DNA from: Rhizobium sp. BK418
GTDB taxonomy: Bacteria; Pseudomonadota; Alphaproteobacteria; Rhizobiales; Rhizobiaceae
Assembly: GCF_004341105.1 (NCBI RefSeq)
Contig: NZ_SLZK01000008.1
Span: 62,001 to 126,000 of the forward strand
DNA: 64,000 nucleotides
Reading direction: 5' to 3'
Positions 15,603 to 24,529 of this stretch are shown piece by piece. The stretch's first letter is position 1. Every line of letters begins with the position of its first letter. The position numbers were made by a program, and so were the translations under genes. The notes under the pieces are model-generated. The model did no database searches. It was not told the origin of the DNA and saw only the letters and a program-made list of their open reading frames with translations.

Positions 15603-17008
15603 TGGATCTGCTCGGCCGTCTCCGATCGGTCCTGCCGCATGATACGGTGCTGACCGGCAATGACATGGCCGGCCACCTTCAGGACTGGTGGGGTCGCCAG
15701 CAGGGTTCAGCGCTTTGCGTTGCCCTGCCGCGCAGCCGCGAGGACGTCGCCGCTATTGTCTCCATTTGTGCTGCGTCCGGCCATGGCATCGTTCCGCAGG
15801 GCGGCAATACGGGCCTGACCGGTGCAGGCGTGCCAGTTCGTCACGACAATCCACCGATTATCGTGTCGCTGTCACGTATGCGGCAGATCCGGAATATCGA
15901 TCCCGCCAACGGGACGATGAGCGTCGATGCCGGCTGCATTCTCGCAGACGTGAGGACGCAGGCACTGGCTGTCGGTCGATTGTTTCCAGTCAGCCTTGGC
16001 GCAGAGGGCTCGTGCCAGATCGGCGGCATCATCAGCACCAATGCCGGCGGCACGAACGTGCTGCGTTATGGTTCGACCCGGGAAAACGTGCTCGGCCTCG
16101 AGGTGGTCCTGCCGGATGGCACGATCTGGAACGGCATGAAGGGCCTGCGAAAGGACAATGCCGGCTATGATCTGCGCCATCTGTTCATCGGCGCGGAAGG
16201 AAGCCTCGGCATCGTCACCGGCGCAGTCCTGAAGCTGCATCCTCTGCCCAGGGCGCATGCCACCGTGTGGCTCAGCATTGCCGACCCCGCCCGGGCGCTC
16301 GCGCTCCTGAACCGGCTGCAAACGGCCTGCGGCGAACGGCTGACGACATTCGAACTGATGAACGCCGCGCAGCTGGCCGGGGTCATCGCCTGCCAGCCGG
16401 CACTGCGTCTGCCCACGGAAGGACCCTGGCATCTATTGGTCGAGCTTGCCGACCTCTCGCAGGGCGAGGCGCTGGAGACCATGCTGTTCGAAACGATCGG
16501 CGCGGCACTGGATGCCGGTGAGATCACCGAAGCCTTTCCGGCGCAGAACAGTGCGCAGCGCGCGAAATTCTGGGCCCTGCGTCACGGCACCGCGGAGGCA
16601 AACCGGCGGAGCGGTCATGTCCTGTCGTCCGATGTCTCGGTACCCATCTCGGCCGTGCCGGATTTCCTGGCTTCGGCCTCAAGCGCCGTACGCGCTTCGT
16701 TTCCGCAGGCGGATATCGTCGTTGTCAGCCATATGGGCGATGGCAACGTACATTTCGGCACGCGCTTCGCCGCCGGAGACTGGCAGGCGCTCACCGATCA
16801 AACCGGGACGGTGCTTGCGGTGCGCCGGATCGTCAATGACTGCGCGCAGGCGCATGGCGGCAGTTTCAGCGCCGAGCATGGCATCGGTCGCAAACTCACC
16901 GCGGAACTGATCGAGCGAACCGATCCGGCAGCACTCCTGCTGATGCGCAGGCTCAAGGCTGCGATCGATCCGCACGGCATCATGAACCCTGGCTGTCTGC
17001 TGGACTGA
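15602..17008 (+). CDS. FAD-linked oxidase of the GlcD/D-2-hydroxyacid dehydrogenase type
   Basis: A 468-residue flavoenzyme. The N-terminal PCMH FAD-binding domain is recognisable by VPQGGNTGLTGAGVPV near residue 64, GAEGSCQIGGIISTNAGGTNVLRYG near 133 and FIGAEGSLGIVTGAVLKLHP near 195. The C-terminal substrate domain has VVSHMGDGNVHFG near 377 and FSAEHGIGRKL near 423, both typical of D-lactate, glycolate and D-2-hydroxyglutarate dehydrogenases. It would oxidise a 2-hydroxy acid to a 2-keto acid and pass electrons on. It is translationally coupled to the SDR gene. Confidence 0.88.
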   Translation: MDLLGRLRSVLPHDTVLTGNDMAGHLQDWWGRQQGSALCVALPRSREDVAAIVSICAASGHGIVPQGGNTGLTGAGVPVRHDNPPIIVSLSRMRQIRNIDPANGTMSVDAGCILADVRTQALAVGRLFPVSLGAEGSCQIGGIISTNAGGTNVLRYGSTRENVLGLEVVLPDGTIWNGMKGLRKDNAGYDLRHLFIGAEGSLGIVTGAVLKLHPLPRAHATVWLSIADPARALALLNRLQTACGERLTTFELMNAAQLAGVIACQPALRLPTEGPWHLLVELADLSQGEALETMLFETIGAALDAGEITEAFPAQNSAQRAKFWALRHGTAEANRRSGHVLSSDVSVPISAVPDFLASASSAVRASFPQADIVVVSHMGDGNVHFGTRFAAGDWQALTDQTGTVLAVRRIVNDCAQAHGGSFSAEHGIGRKLTAELIERTDPAALLLMRRLKAAIDPHGIMNPGCLLD

Positions 17009-17075
17009 ACAATCGGAAATGAGCCAAATCGGGGCCGTACTCGCGGCATCGGCGCACACTGGGATGGAGGAAAGC

Positions 17076-17948
17076 TTGGCAGTTCTGGAAAATGCGCACT
17101 TGGGGATCGAGGTCGCCGAAGCTGGAGCCGAACTCCGCTCTGTCAAAACCAAAGCGGATGGTGCGGAATGGCTGTGGCAGGGCGACCCCGCCTGGTGGGC
17201 GGGGCGCTCGCCGCTGCTCTTTCCGGTAATCGGCCAAAGCCCGAATGGCAAAGTCACGATTGCCGACGCCTCCTACGACATGCCGCCACACGGGTTCGCT
17301 CGCACCAGCGCCTTCCGGATCGTCGAAGCCGGAGATGATGCCATCACATTCGCTCTGAAATCGAACGATGCAACGCAAGCGGTCTACCCCTTCGATTTCG
17401 AGCTGAGCGTTACCTATCGGCTGGAAGCGGATTGCCTGTGCTGCACGGTAACCATCGAAAACCGCGATGAGCGGGAAATGCCCTTCCAGTTCGGCTTTCA
17501 TCCCGGATTTGCCTGGCCGTTGCCGGGCGCACAGGGACAGCCTCATTCCATAGAATTGGATGGCACCGCCGAGCCTCGGATGCTGCGCCTCGATGCGGCA
17601 GGTCTGATGCTGGAGCAGCCTCTGCCTTCGCCGTTTCGCGCCGGCCGGCTGGAAATTTCAGCCTCCCATTTTGAGCGCGGGGCGATGATCTTCGCCGATG
17701 GGGCCGGAACCAGGTTCACCTACTCGGCTCCGACGGCAGAAATCGAGTTGAGTGCGACCAACCTGCCGGTCTTCTCGGTTTGGCAAAAGCCGGGCGCCCC
17801 GTTTCTGTGCCTCGAGCCATGGCACGGCATGCCGCCGTTTCCGATCCACGGCGCTGCATTGATCAACCGCAGCGGCTGCAAGATCCTGCGGCCACACGCG
17901 AGGGCGCAATTTTCGATGGACTTGCGATTCAAGATTACCCGGTCCTAG
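17076..17948 (+). CDS. Aldose 1-epimerase (mutarotase)-family protein
   Basis: About 290 residues of the galactose-mutarotase fold, LacX-like branch. Visible hallmarks are AEAGAELRSVKT near the start, LFPVIGQS, MPPHGFARTSAF (catalytic-type histidine) and FQFGFHPGFAWPL (second histidine). A TTG at 17076 is chosen because GGAGGAAAG precedes it and the family usually begins at this point. In-frame ATG codons at 17019 and 17064 are alternatives. It would interconvert anomers of the imported sugar. It is the last gene of the sugar-acid operon. Confidence 0.82.
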   Translation: MAVLENAHLGIEVAEAGAELRSVKTKADGAEWLWQGDPAWWAGRSPLLFPVIGQSPNGKVTIADASYDMPPHGFARTSAFRIVEAGDDAITFALKSNDATQAVYPFDFELSVTYRLEADCLCCTVTIENRDEREMPFQFGFHPGFAWPLPGAQGQPHSIELDGTAEPRMLRLDAAGLMLEQPLPSPFRAGRLEISASHFERGAMIFADGAGTRFTYSAPTAEIELSATNLPVFSVWQKPGAPFLCLEPWHGMPPFPIHGAALINRSGCKILRPHARAQFSMDLRFKITRS

Positions 17949-18051
17949 CAACCGGCGTGAGCTTACATCTGAGCCAACATCATCGTCTTGCTCTTGATGG
18001 GGTTGAAACCTAAAGCCAGGGAAATCGGCAGTTGCAAATATGTCCTGATAA

Positions 18052-18381
18052 TCAATGATTCTCGGGCTCGTGGATCGACCGTGGAATGTCCCGCTTCGCG
18101 TGGAGCACACGCCACACATCCACATGATCCTTTTGATCACAATAAAAGACGATATACGGGTATCGTTTCAGTGAAATGCTGCGCAGGTCAGGCAATCCCA
18201 GCTCGTATCCATATCGTAGCGATCCCGATTCCGGATGCCTTGCGATCAGGTCATAAGCTGTCTCTAAAGCGTCAATAAAGCCAAAGGCAACCTTGGTTCC
18301 AGCCTCGAGTATGGAGTGGTCTACGGCCGCTTCGACGTCACTGCGAGCCAATTCCCGGGGGACGACGGACTTGTTTGTCAC
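18052..18381 (-). CDS. parE: ParE/RelE-superfamily toxin
   Basis: A 109-residue toxin of the ParE branch, whose characterised members poison DNA gyrase. The core reads FIDALETAYDLIARHPESGSLRYGYELGLPDLRSISLKRYPYIVFYCDQKDHVDVWRVLHAKRDIP, with the conserved C-terminal VxRVLHxxRDI. The start is GTG at 18381, overlapping the antitoxin stop by 4 bases (GTGA). The module sits between the sugar-acid operon and a pseudogene cluster. The toxin appears complete. Confidence 0.88.
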   Translation of the reverse strand: MTNKSVVPRELARSDVEAAVDHSILEAGTKVAFGFIDALETAYDLIARHPESGSLRYGYELGLPDLRSISLKRYPYIVFYCDQKDHVDVWRVLHAKRDIPRSIHEPENH

Positions 18382-18617
18382 TTGCTGTGCCGGCCACGCA
18401 CACGATCACGCAATTCGCCGAAATAGCGCCCATCGGCGGGATCGGATTGTACGGACGATGCTCCGGCAACCAAGAGTCCGCGCAACACAAGACGGTCCTG
18501 ATCTCGTCGAATCAATTCGCGGATATATTCGCTGCTCGTCCCATAGCCACGTCCCGCGACCTGCTCATCAACGAAGCTCTTAAGATGGTCTGGGAGGGAA
18601 ATGTTCATCGTGCTCAT
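18378..18617 (-). CDS. parD: ParD-family ribbon-helix-helix antitoxin
   Basis: A 79-residue antitoxin. MSTMNISLPDHLKSFVDEQVAGRGYGTSSEYIRELIRRD is the N-terminal ribbon-helix-helix that binds the promoter as a dimer. The C-terminal tail (RLVLRGLLVAGASSVQSDP and onward) wraps the toxin. The ATG at 18617 gives the canonical ParD start; an in-frame extension to 18722 has no family match. A frameshifted relative of the C-terminal half lies at 1654-1768. Confidence 0.9.
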   Translation of the reverse strand: MSTMNISLPDHLKSFVDEQVAGRGYGTSSEYIRELIRRDQDRLVLRGLLVAGASSVQSDPADGRYFGELRDRVRGRHSK

Positions 18618-18760
18618 ATGAATACCTATAGCTGCAATGGCAAAATTTGGCAAGATAGGCCTTTTCGATGGGCGGGCACCTCCCGATCGCCAGATGATCT
18701 GATCATTGCTGATCAGGCGCATAGTCGGAACCTCTCAGGCGTGCTCGCGTTCTCGCCATC

Positions 18761-19290
18761 ATGCCGGACCTTGCGGTGTACATAGCCTTTCTTGGCGCCG
18801 TTCTCGTGATGCAGATCACGCCGGGGCCTGACATTCCGCTCGTGATCGGACGCGGAGTAGGCCACGGCTGCGGGGTGGCGTTCTGCACCGTATCGGGCTT
18901 CATGTTGGCTGGCCTTATCGAGGTGCCGCTCCTAGGACTTGGGTCGCTTCACTCCTAAACGCTACGTCCTTTGCCTTTGACTTCATGCGTTGGGCGGGCG
19001 CTGCCTAGCTCATCTAGCTCGGTGCCAAGCTGCTGTGGTCGACCCGGCACGCGAGCGACATGGCTAAGACCGCGGAGGTCGGGCGCTGGTCGGCGCTGGC
19101 CACGATCCGTGAGGGCCTGATCAACAATTTGGCCAATCCCAAGCCCCTCCTGTTCATATGTTCGCCTTGCTGCCGCAGTTCGTCTCGCCGGAGCGGGGGC
19201 TGTGGCGAACCAGCTTCTGGTGCTCGGGCTCACCCAGAAAGCCACCGGGCTTGTCGTCCAGGGCTCGGTGGCTCTCGCGTCCGGCGGCGG
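18761..19290 (+). pseudogene. LysE/RhtB-family exporter, multiply disrupted
   Basis: The first 65 codons from 18761 give a good LysE start (MPDLAVYIAFLGAVLVMQITPGPDIPLVIGRG, with the family ITPGP motif). The frame then ends at 18958. Homology continues in other frames: DFMRWAGA near 18980, AKTAEVGRWSALATIREGLINNLANPKPLLF near 19060-19155, and QLLVLGLTQKATGLVVQGSVALASG at 19205-19280. An in-frame stop and at least two frame changes therefore break the gene. A functional LysE exports amino acids and has about 205 residues. The 3' end runs into another remnant. Confidence 0.75.
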
Positions 19291-19840
19291 CGCCTATCTG
19301 ACCAGCGAGATCAAGACTTCGTTCAAAGGCTATTATTCCGGCTCGCCCGGCCAGCAATCCTCCCTGACCCGTTCTTTCGTGCAGTTCGATGGCGTCGGCG
19401 ATACGGCGAACGCCCGGGAGCGCGCAATCGGCGGGCACCCGGCATCGCTGGTTTCCGGCGTCTGCATGCTGAAGAAGCCGAGCAGCCCTTACGCTGACGA
19501 AAAGGGCTGCGTGCCGCTCGGCAAAATCATCAACTATGCCGGCGGCCGCAGCAACGGCTGCACGACTTGGTCTCCGGCGGAGGCGCCGCATTGCTTTCCA
19601 CCGTTTAGGACAACCCCACAACCGTCTACATCTATCCAGAGCCCCGCGACATCGAGGCCATTTCCAAGGCCAAGAGTTCGGCCCAATCGGGCGTCTAGTG
19701 GAATGCTTTCTGCCTTAAGCAGATCGGCACGCCGCGGTTCTGGAGCAGGGACAAGCTCGAACTGCTTATCGCCAAATACAAGAAAGACCATCCTGCTCCT
19801 CCGCACAAGCCCATCCCGATCTGCGATACGCCGTCGAATT
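19285..19840 (+). pseudogene. Decayed L,D-transpeptidase (YkuD_2-like) remnant
   Basis: Directly after the LysE remnant, in the same frame as its tail, the translation contains FVQFDGVGDTANARERAIGGHPASLV and later GGRSNGCTTW. This recalls the YkuD_2 murein L,D-transpeptidase core (NxxARxRxIxxH ... GRSxGC). After about 19570 the frame changes to one reading DNPTTVYIYPEPRDIEAISKA, then stops and continues as FWSRDKLELLIAKYKKDHP. There are at least two stops. The N-terminal export signal is missing. The family call is moderate; that it is non-functional is clear. Confidence 0.5.
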
Positions 19841-19917
19841 GACACAAGCGCGCGGATCCCGCAGTCCTGTCTCGCTGGAATTCGTTATATTCTTTGACGT
19901 CTGCCGGTAGACAGGCA

Positions 19918-20055
19918 TCACGTTTCCGGGATTGGTATGCCCTTGAGCTTGACGCGCGCCAGGTTGTCGGAGCTGCGAGTACCAACTGAGACGGCGGGAA
20001 TGGTAACACCGCCATCGGACGAAGCGATGGCCAACCGACCGATTTTCGCGCTCAT
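19918..20055 (-). CDS. 45-codon ORF translationally coupled to the MFS gene
   Basis: An ATG at 20055 overlaps the MFS stop codon by 4 bases (ATGA) and opens 45 codons (start MSAKIGRLAIASSDGG, end LARVKLKGIPIPET) to a TGA at 19920-19918. The coupling and coding-like composition suggest a real or recently truncated gene downstream of the efflux pump. No family recognised. Confidence 0.35.
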   Translation of the reverse strand: MSAKIGRLAIASSDGGVTIPAVSVGTRSSDNLARVKLKGIPIPET

Positions 20056-21494
20056 CGGAGGGCCTCTTTCTTTGCTCCAAGGCCGGCGGAAAGCCAACCT
20101 GCAATGAGAAGACAGAAAGCGATCGCGACTGCTGCAATGCTGTAGGCATGTCCGATGGATATCACATCAGTTGAGGAGCCTAGGACTGAAAAGAACAGTC
20201 CGCCGATCAAAGCTGTCGCTAAAGCGCCGCCGATCTGAAGCATCGAATTGACCAGACCGGAAGCCAAACCAGACTGCGCCGTGTCAACCCGCTGTACGAC
20301 TGTCCTCACGAGATTGGGAAGTGCAATGCCTTGTCCGGCACCAACGAAGAAAAGTGCCACGTAGAGAAACTCTGGCGCCCCAAATGAGACCAGTGCTGCC
20401 GTCCCGAACAATCCGGCCGCCTCCAGGGACATGCCCGCGGCGGTGGAATACCTGCCGAAGACGTGAAAGATGTAGCCACTCGCGAATGGCCCGAGAACGA
20501 AGCCGACCGCCGCGGGTAGGATTGCAAGGCCGGCCTCGAATGGTGTGCGACCAAGGCCGCCTTGTTGGTAGACCGAGAATGTCAGCCAGAAGGCCGCAAA
20601 GGCATAGAAGAAGAATGCGGCGAGCAACCCGCGCTTCAGTCCCGGAGTCCGAACCAAGCGCGGTGCGAGGATCGGGTCTCTACCGGCCGCCTCTACCTTC
20701 TGCTCATGATGCCAAAATAAGAAAAGAAGTGGCAGGCAACCGGCAAGCATCAGGAGCGACCAGATCGGCCACCCCTGCTCGCGGCCCTCGATGAGCGGCG
20801 AGATCAGTGCAAATAGTGCAAGTGCGATCAGCACTGCTCCGCCAACGTCCAGTTTGCTTGCGTGCTCCGATCGCGTCTCGCGCAGTACCATCATCGCGGA
20901 AGGCGCCGCTATGGCGATCACTGGAAGATTGATAAGGAAAACGGCCCTCCATCCGAGATCGAGGATATTCAGCGCGATCAGCGCTCCACCGAGAAATAGC
21001 CCAGCCATCGATGCCACACCGAAAGTCAGAGCGTAGAAGCTGAGTGCCCTCGATTTCTCGTGATCGGGAAAAATCGCATTGATGGATGCCAGAGCCTGCG
21101 GTGCCATGATTGCCGCAGCAAACCCTTGAAGAACCCTGCCGACAACAAGTGCCGCTGGAGACCAAGCGAAGCCGCATAAGGCGGAGGCGGCTGCGAACGC
21201 AACCATCCCTGCCAGGAAGACATTCCGGCGACCGTAGAGATCCCCAAGCCTGCCCCCAGTGATCAGCATGACGGCGTAGGTTGTGGCATAGCCCGAAATG
21301 ATCAGCTGCATTGTTGATGCAGTGGCCTGAAAGTCCTCACGGATCGAGGGCAGCGCCACGTTGACGATGAAGAAATCCAGAGGCGGCAGAAAAGCTCCGG
21401 TCAACAGGATGACCAACGCCGTCCATCTGTGCGGGTCGAGGCTGTCCTCGGAGTCGCGAGAAGGTTTCAGAATGTATCTCCATTCGATTTGCAA
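20052..21494 (-). CDS. MFS multidrug efflux transporter (DHA2/EmrB-QacA type)
   Basis: A 480-residue membrane protein with about 14 hydrophobic segments, fitting the proton-driven DHA2 drug exporters. Motif A is seen in GGRLGDLYGRRNVF near residue 80, motif D1 in LDFFIVNVALPSI near 40, and a motif-C-like stretch in ALTFGVASMAGLFLGGALI near 155. The start is TTG at 21494, since no in-frame ATG fits the N-terminus. A 22-base palindrome 32 bases upstream matches one in front of the TetR gene, so the pump is very likely repressed by that regulator. Confidence 0.88.
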   Translation of the reverse strand: MQIEWRYILKPSRDSEDSLDPHRWTALVILLTGAFLPPLDFFIVNVALPSIREDFQATASTMQLIISGYATTYAVMLITGGRLGDLYGRRNVFLAGMVAFAAASALCGFAWSPAALVVGRVLQGFAAAIMAPQALASINAIFPDHEKSRALSFYALTFGVASMAGLFLGGALIALNILDLGWRAVFLINLPVIAIAAPSAMMVLRETRSEHASKLDVGGAVLIALALFALISPLIEGREQGWPIWSLLMLAGCLPLLFLFWHHEQKVEAAGRDPILAPRLVRTPGLKRGLLAAFFFYAFAAFWLTFSVYQQGGLGRTPFEAGLAILPAAVGFVLGPFASGYIFHVFGRYSTAAGMSLEAAGLFGTAALVSFGAPEFLYVALFFVGAGQGIALPNLVRTVVQRVDTAQSGLASGLVNSMLQIGGALATALIGGLFFSVLGSSTDVISIGHAYSIAAVAIAFCLLIAGWLSAGLGAKKEALR

Positions 21495-21525
21495 AGCCGA
21501 CTGAACGGCTTAAAAGTACACGATT

Positions 21526-21547
21526 TTAGGAACCATTCGGTTCCTAA
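21526..21547. promoter_or_regulatory. TetR operator in front of the MFS gene
   Basis: Perfect inverted arms TTAGGAACC and GGTTCCTAA flank the spacer ATTC. The site lies 32 bases upstream of the MFS start. The core GGAACCATTCGGTT is repeated at 22174-22195 before the tetR gene. Confidence 0.75.
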
Positions 21548-21553
21548 TTGAAG

Positions 21554-22165
21554 TCAGTCGAGCGGCTTCAGCGCGAAGTCGACCATTGCCCTGGTGACGT
21601 CGCGATCTGCTCCTGCCTTTCCCAGCACTCTCATTCCTTGGATCTGACAGACGAGAAACCTCGCCAGTGTTCGCTCGTCCAGCCCAGGATCAATCTCACC
21701 GAGGGCTTGAGCTCTTATGATCGCTGCTGCGTAGAGATCTTGCAGTCGCCGAAAAAGACGGGAAATTCGCGCGGAAACCTCTTCGTCCCCTGGAAGCATT
21801 TCGACAGCCGACAACACCACAAAACATCCACGCAGCCCCTCCTTGCCGGAGGACTCTTCAACCTGCCGCGAAAATGCTTCTTTGATGGCGGCTTTGGGCG
21901 ACGCGTTGGAATGCAGGATTTCGCCGACCTTGCGAATAGCATCCTCAATGTAGACATCAAGCGCGCGGAGATAGACGCCTCGCTTGTCTACGAACGCCTT
22001 GTAGAAACTACCCCGCGATAGGTTCATTCCTTCAAGCAAGTCGGGCAAAGACGCATCGTGATATCCACGATCCCAAAAAACGCCCATTGCCTTACGAACG
22101 GCGTCATCGAGTTCGAATTCGCGAGGGCGACCGACGGACGGGGAGGTCTGATCGTGTTTAACCAT
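21554..22165 (-). CDS. TetR/AcrR-family repressor
   Basis: A 203-residue regulator. The N-terminal helix-turn-helix covers about residues 15-60 (VRKAMGVFWDRGYHDASLPDLLEGMNLSRGSFYKAFVDKRGVYLRAL). The C-terminal ligand domain follows, including GKEGLRGCFVVLSAVE, typical of the YxaF/LmrA-like branch. It is encoded upstream of, and in the same direction as, the MFS pump. Nearly identical palindromes lie before both genes, so it probably represses itself and the pump until a small molecule binds. Confidence 0.9.
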   Translation of the reverse strand: MVKHDQTSPSVGRPREFELDDAVRKAMGVFWDRGYHDASLPDLLEGMNLSRGSFYKAFVDKRGVYLRALDVYIEDAIRKVGEILHSNASPKAAIKEAFSRQVEESSGKEGLRGCFVVLSAVEMLPGDEEVSARISRLFRRLQDLYAAAIIRAQALGEIDPGLDERTLARFLVCQIQGMRVLGKAGADRDVTRAMVDFALKPLD

Positions 22166-22173
22166 GAACGTAA

Positions 22174-22195
22174 TATGGAACCATTCGGTTTCTAT
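22174..22195. promoter_or_regulatory. TetR operator in front of the tetR gene
   Basis: The arms TGGAACC and GGTTTCTA flank ATTC, matching the palindrome at 21526-21547 at all but a few outer positions. It ends 9 bases upstream of the tetR ATG at 22165, consistent with autorepression. Confidence 0.7.
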
Positions 22196-22245
22196 TGCAA
22201 GCGATATTTCCGGAGACTATGGACATAGTCGTGGCGACCAAACCG

Positions 22246-22510
22246 CTAATTGCCCAGTCTAGCAGCCGCAACGGCATCAGGAACCGTGGCAATCTTCGCG
22301 ATGACGTCTGGCAAATCGCCGGGTGCGTGCGCTCCACCAATGCGTGCAATTGCCGTTGCTTTTCCTCGCCCTTGGCAAAGGCGTCTGTACCTCAGTGGGG
22401 AGCGGAGTTTCGCGTCGCTCGAAGGTCGCTGCGATTGCACGTGCCAATCTATCATCATCGAAATCGAATGACCTGCTGAGATTCCAGATGTCGTAGAATT
22501 CCTTATTCCG
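22246..22510 (-). pseudogene. AbiEii/AbiGii-type nucleotidyltransferase toxin, C-terminal remnant with two frameshifts
   Basis: Minus-strand translation gives EFYDIWNLSRSFDFDDDRLARAIAATFERRETPLPTEV, the characteristic C-terminal part of AbiEii-type nucleotidyltransferases. Homology then moves to the second frame (TDAFAKGEEKQRQLHALV) and next to the third (RIGGAHAPGDLPDVIAKIA, ending VAAARLGN and stop at 22246-22248). So two small indels are needed to rebuild one protein. The N-terminal catalytic domain is absent upstream. Such proteins are phage-defence toxins paired with AbiEi, which is not seen here. Confidence 0.72.
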
Positions 22511-22754
22511 GCTGTTTGGACGCCCGCCGAATACATGTGAAAGTCGTCAAGGGCCGTCGACGTGCGAGCTCAAGGCAGTACATAACCGGGAAAACTACTA
22601 TCTTTCAGTGGAGTGGCATTGACCGCAACACGTTCTGCGATCATTATTCCGGAATATCTAAATTAGAGACGTTATCTGAATCACATCAGAATCAAGCCGG
22701 TGCAGACGGACTAGCGGGTGTCTCCAAGAGGAGTTTACGAAAGGGGAGGAACGG
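22511..22754. other. Upstream region of the signalling operon
   Basis: About 240 bases, AT-rich in the middle (ccggaatatctaaattagag). The only clear element is the ribosome site GGGGAGGAA just before the ATG at 22755. No gene seen. Confidence 0.4.
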
Positions 22755-24479
22755 ATGCCGGATGGCGATGCGACACGGCTTGCTTCTGTCGAAACCTATC
22801 TCCCTGCCAATACTGACGAGCTCGTCTCTTTCTATGACGAGAGCTTTCATCTTACCGAATGCTCAGCAAGGCATCGGCAGACGCATGCAGTCGACTCTCT
22901 GGTCGATGCTACCTTGTGGCATGTCTATCCGGAGCTTTTAGCACCTTCGACGAAATCTGCGGTCGAACACGTGCTCTCGAGTGGATTGCCGCGAAACGTC
23001 GAGATCGCAAATGCAAAGACTGGAGATCAGCGTACGCTCACAGTTTTCCGCAGCTCTAGCGGCTTGGGCGTGGTCGAGGCGGACGGCGATGCTAACTTGC
23101 GCGGGACTTATAGCCAGGCCGAAACTGACCGTGCGCTTCTTTTTCATCAGGCTACCCACGATGTTTTGACCGGACTGCCAAATCGACGGCAATTCAGCGA
23201 TCAATTGCGAGATGCCCTGCCGGTATCAAAGGGGGTCAAGTTCGCCCTCATGCAGATCGACCTCGATGACTTTAAGCCTGTGAATGACACATTGGGCCAT
23301 GGTGCCGGCGATACCGTCCTGAAGATGGCGGCCGAACGGATAAGGAGCGTGCTCGGCGAGCAGGAAATCGCGTATCGATTAGCCGGTGACGAGTTCGCGG
23401 TCATCCAGCGCAGAGCCAACCAGCCTCGGGAGGCGGAGCGCTTGGCAGAAGCGCTCGTCGGTGCTTTCAGGGAGCCGTTCACGGTCGAAGGCATCAATGT
23501 CTTTGTCGGCGCAAGCGTCGGGATTGCCGTTGCCCCAGCCGATGGAAACGAATTCGAACAGCTCATGAAAGCAGCAGATATTGCGCTTTATGCGGCCAAA
23601 GAGGACGGCAGGCACAGGGCAAGGAAGTTTAACCGCTCCATGCTCATGGTTCTGGAACAGCGGGAGACGCTGCGCCGCAGTCTGCGAACCGCCCTTAAAG
23701 AGGGCCAGTTCTTCATCGAATATCAGCCACTCGTACAACCTCCTTTTTCGATCGTCGGCTTCGAAGCACTATTGCGATGGCATCATCCAGTCGTTGGCAT
23801 CATCCCGCCCAATATCTTCATCCCCATGGCCGAGACGGACGGTTTGATGAGAGACATCGGTCAATGGCTCCTTGAACAGGCCTGTCGTGAAGCGATGTCG
23901 TGGCCGGCCCATTTTACAGTGGCTGTCAATCTCTCCCCAGCGGAGTTTCTGCACGCAGGCCTTACCGATCGCATTGCCCAGACCCTGGACCTCGTTGGCA
24001 TCCGTGCCGACCGACTTGAATTTGAGATCACTGAGTCTGTGCTGTTGGAGCGCACAATCAACAATCTCGACACCCTCAATACCTTAAAGGTGCTGGGAGT
24101 GCAGATTTCGCTCGACGATTTTGGGACCTACTATTCGTCGCTGAGTTACCTGAAGAACTTTCCCTTCGATACGATTAAGATCGACCGGTATTTCATCAAG
24201 GATCTTGAGATCGACGACAAGAGTCGGACGATCGTTCAATCCATTATCGCCCTCGCTCACGGGCTCGGTATGCGCGTCACTGCCGAGGGTGTTGAAACGG
24301 CAAAACAAGCTGCTTGGCTCAAAAAAGCAAAATGTGACCGGCTGCAAGGATATTTCCTCGGCAAGCCGATGCCCGCCGAAGAGCTCGGTGTGTTCCTCGG
24401 CAGGCTTATGCCACCCGTCGCCTTTGAAAACTTCTCGATTTCCGGTCGAACGCCGCCTTTGGATCCAAGGAGAATGTGA
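22755..24479 (+). CDS. GGDEF-EAL c-di-GMP turnover protein
   Basis: A 574-residue cytoplasmic protein. Residues about 1-125 form an unrecognised, possibly PAS-like sensory part. The GGDEF domain (about 135-295) has HDVLTGLPNRRQF and an active-site variant RLAGDEFAV (AGDEF); no RxxD inhibitory site is visible before it. The EAL domain (about 310-555) has GFEALLRW, VNLSPAEF, EFEITES, SLDDFGTYYSS, IKIDRYFI, AEGVET and QGYFLGKP, so its metal and catalytic residues are all present. DDFGTYYSS replaces the usual DDFGTGYSS. Phosphodiesterase activity is likely; cyclase activity is possible. It heads the signalling operon. Confidence 0.9.
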   Translation: MPDGDATRLASVETYLPANTDELVSFYDESFHLTECSARHRQTHAVDSLVDATLWHVYPELLAPSTKSAVEHVLSSGLPRNVEIANAKTGDQRTLTVFRSSSGLGVVEADGDANLRGTYSQAETDRALLFHQATHDVLTGLPNRRQFSDQLRDALPVSKGVKFALMQIDLDDFKPVNDTLGHGAGDTVLKMAAERIRSVLGEQEIAYRLAGDEFAVIQRRANQPREAERLAEALVGAFREPFTVEGINVFVGASVGIAVAPADGNEFEQLMKAADIALYAAKEDGRHRARKFNRSMLMVLEQRETLRRSLRTALKEGQFFIEYQPLVQPPFSIVGFEALLRWHHPVVGIIPPNIFIPMAETDGLMRDIGQWLLEQACREAMSWPAHFTVAVNLSPAEFLHAGLTDRIAQTLDLVGIRADRLEFEITESVLLERTINNLDTLNTLKVLGVQISLDDFGTYYSSLSYLKNFPFDTIKIDRYFIKDLEIDDKSRTIVQSIIALAHGLGMRVTAEGVETAKQAAWLKKAKCDRLQGYFLGKPMPAEELGVFLGRLMPPVAFENFSISGRTPPLDPRRM

Positions 24480-24529
24480 ATATCAGTTTTTTAAACTCCC
24501 TCGGAGCGGATATGGGAGGAGGAAACGGT

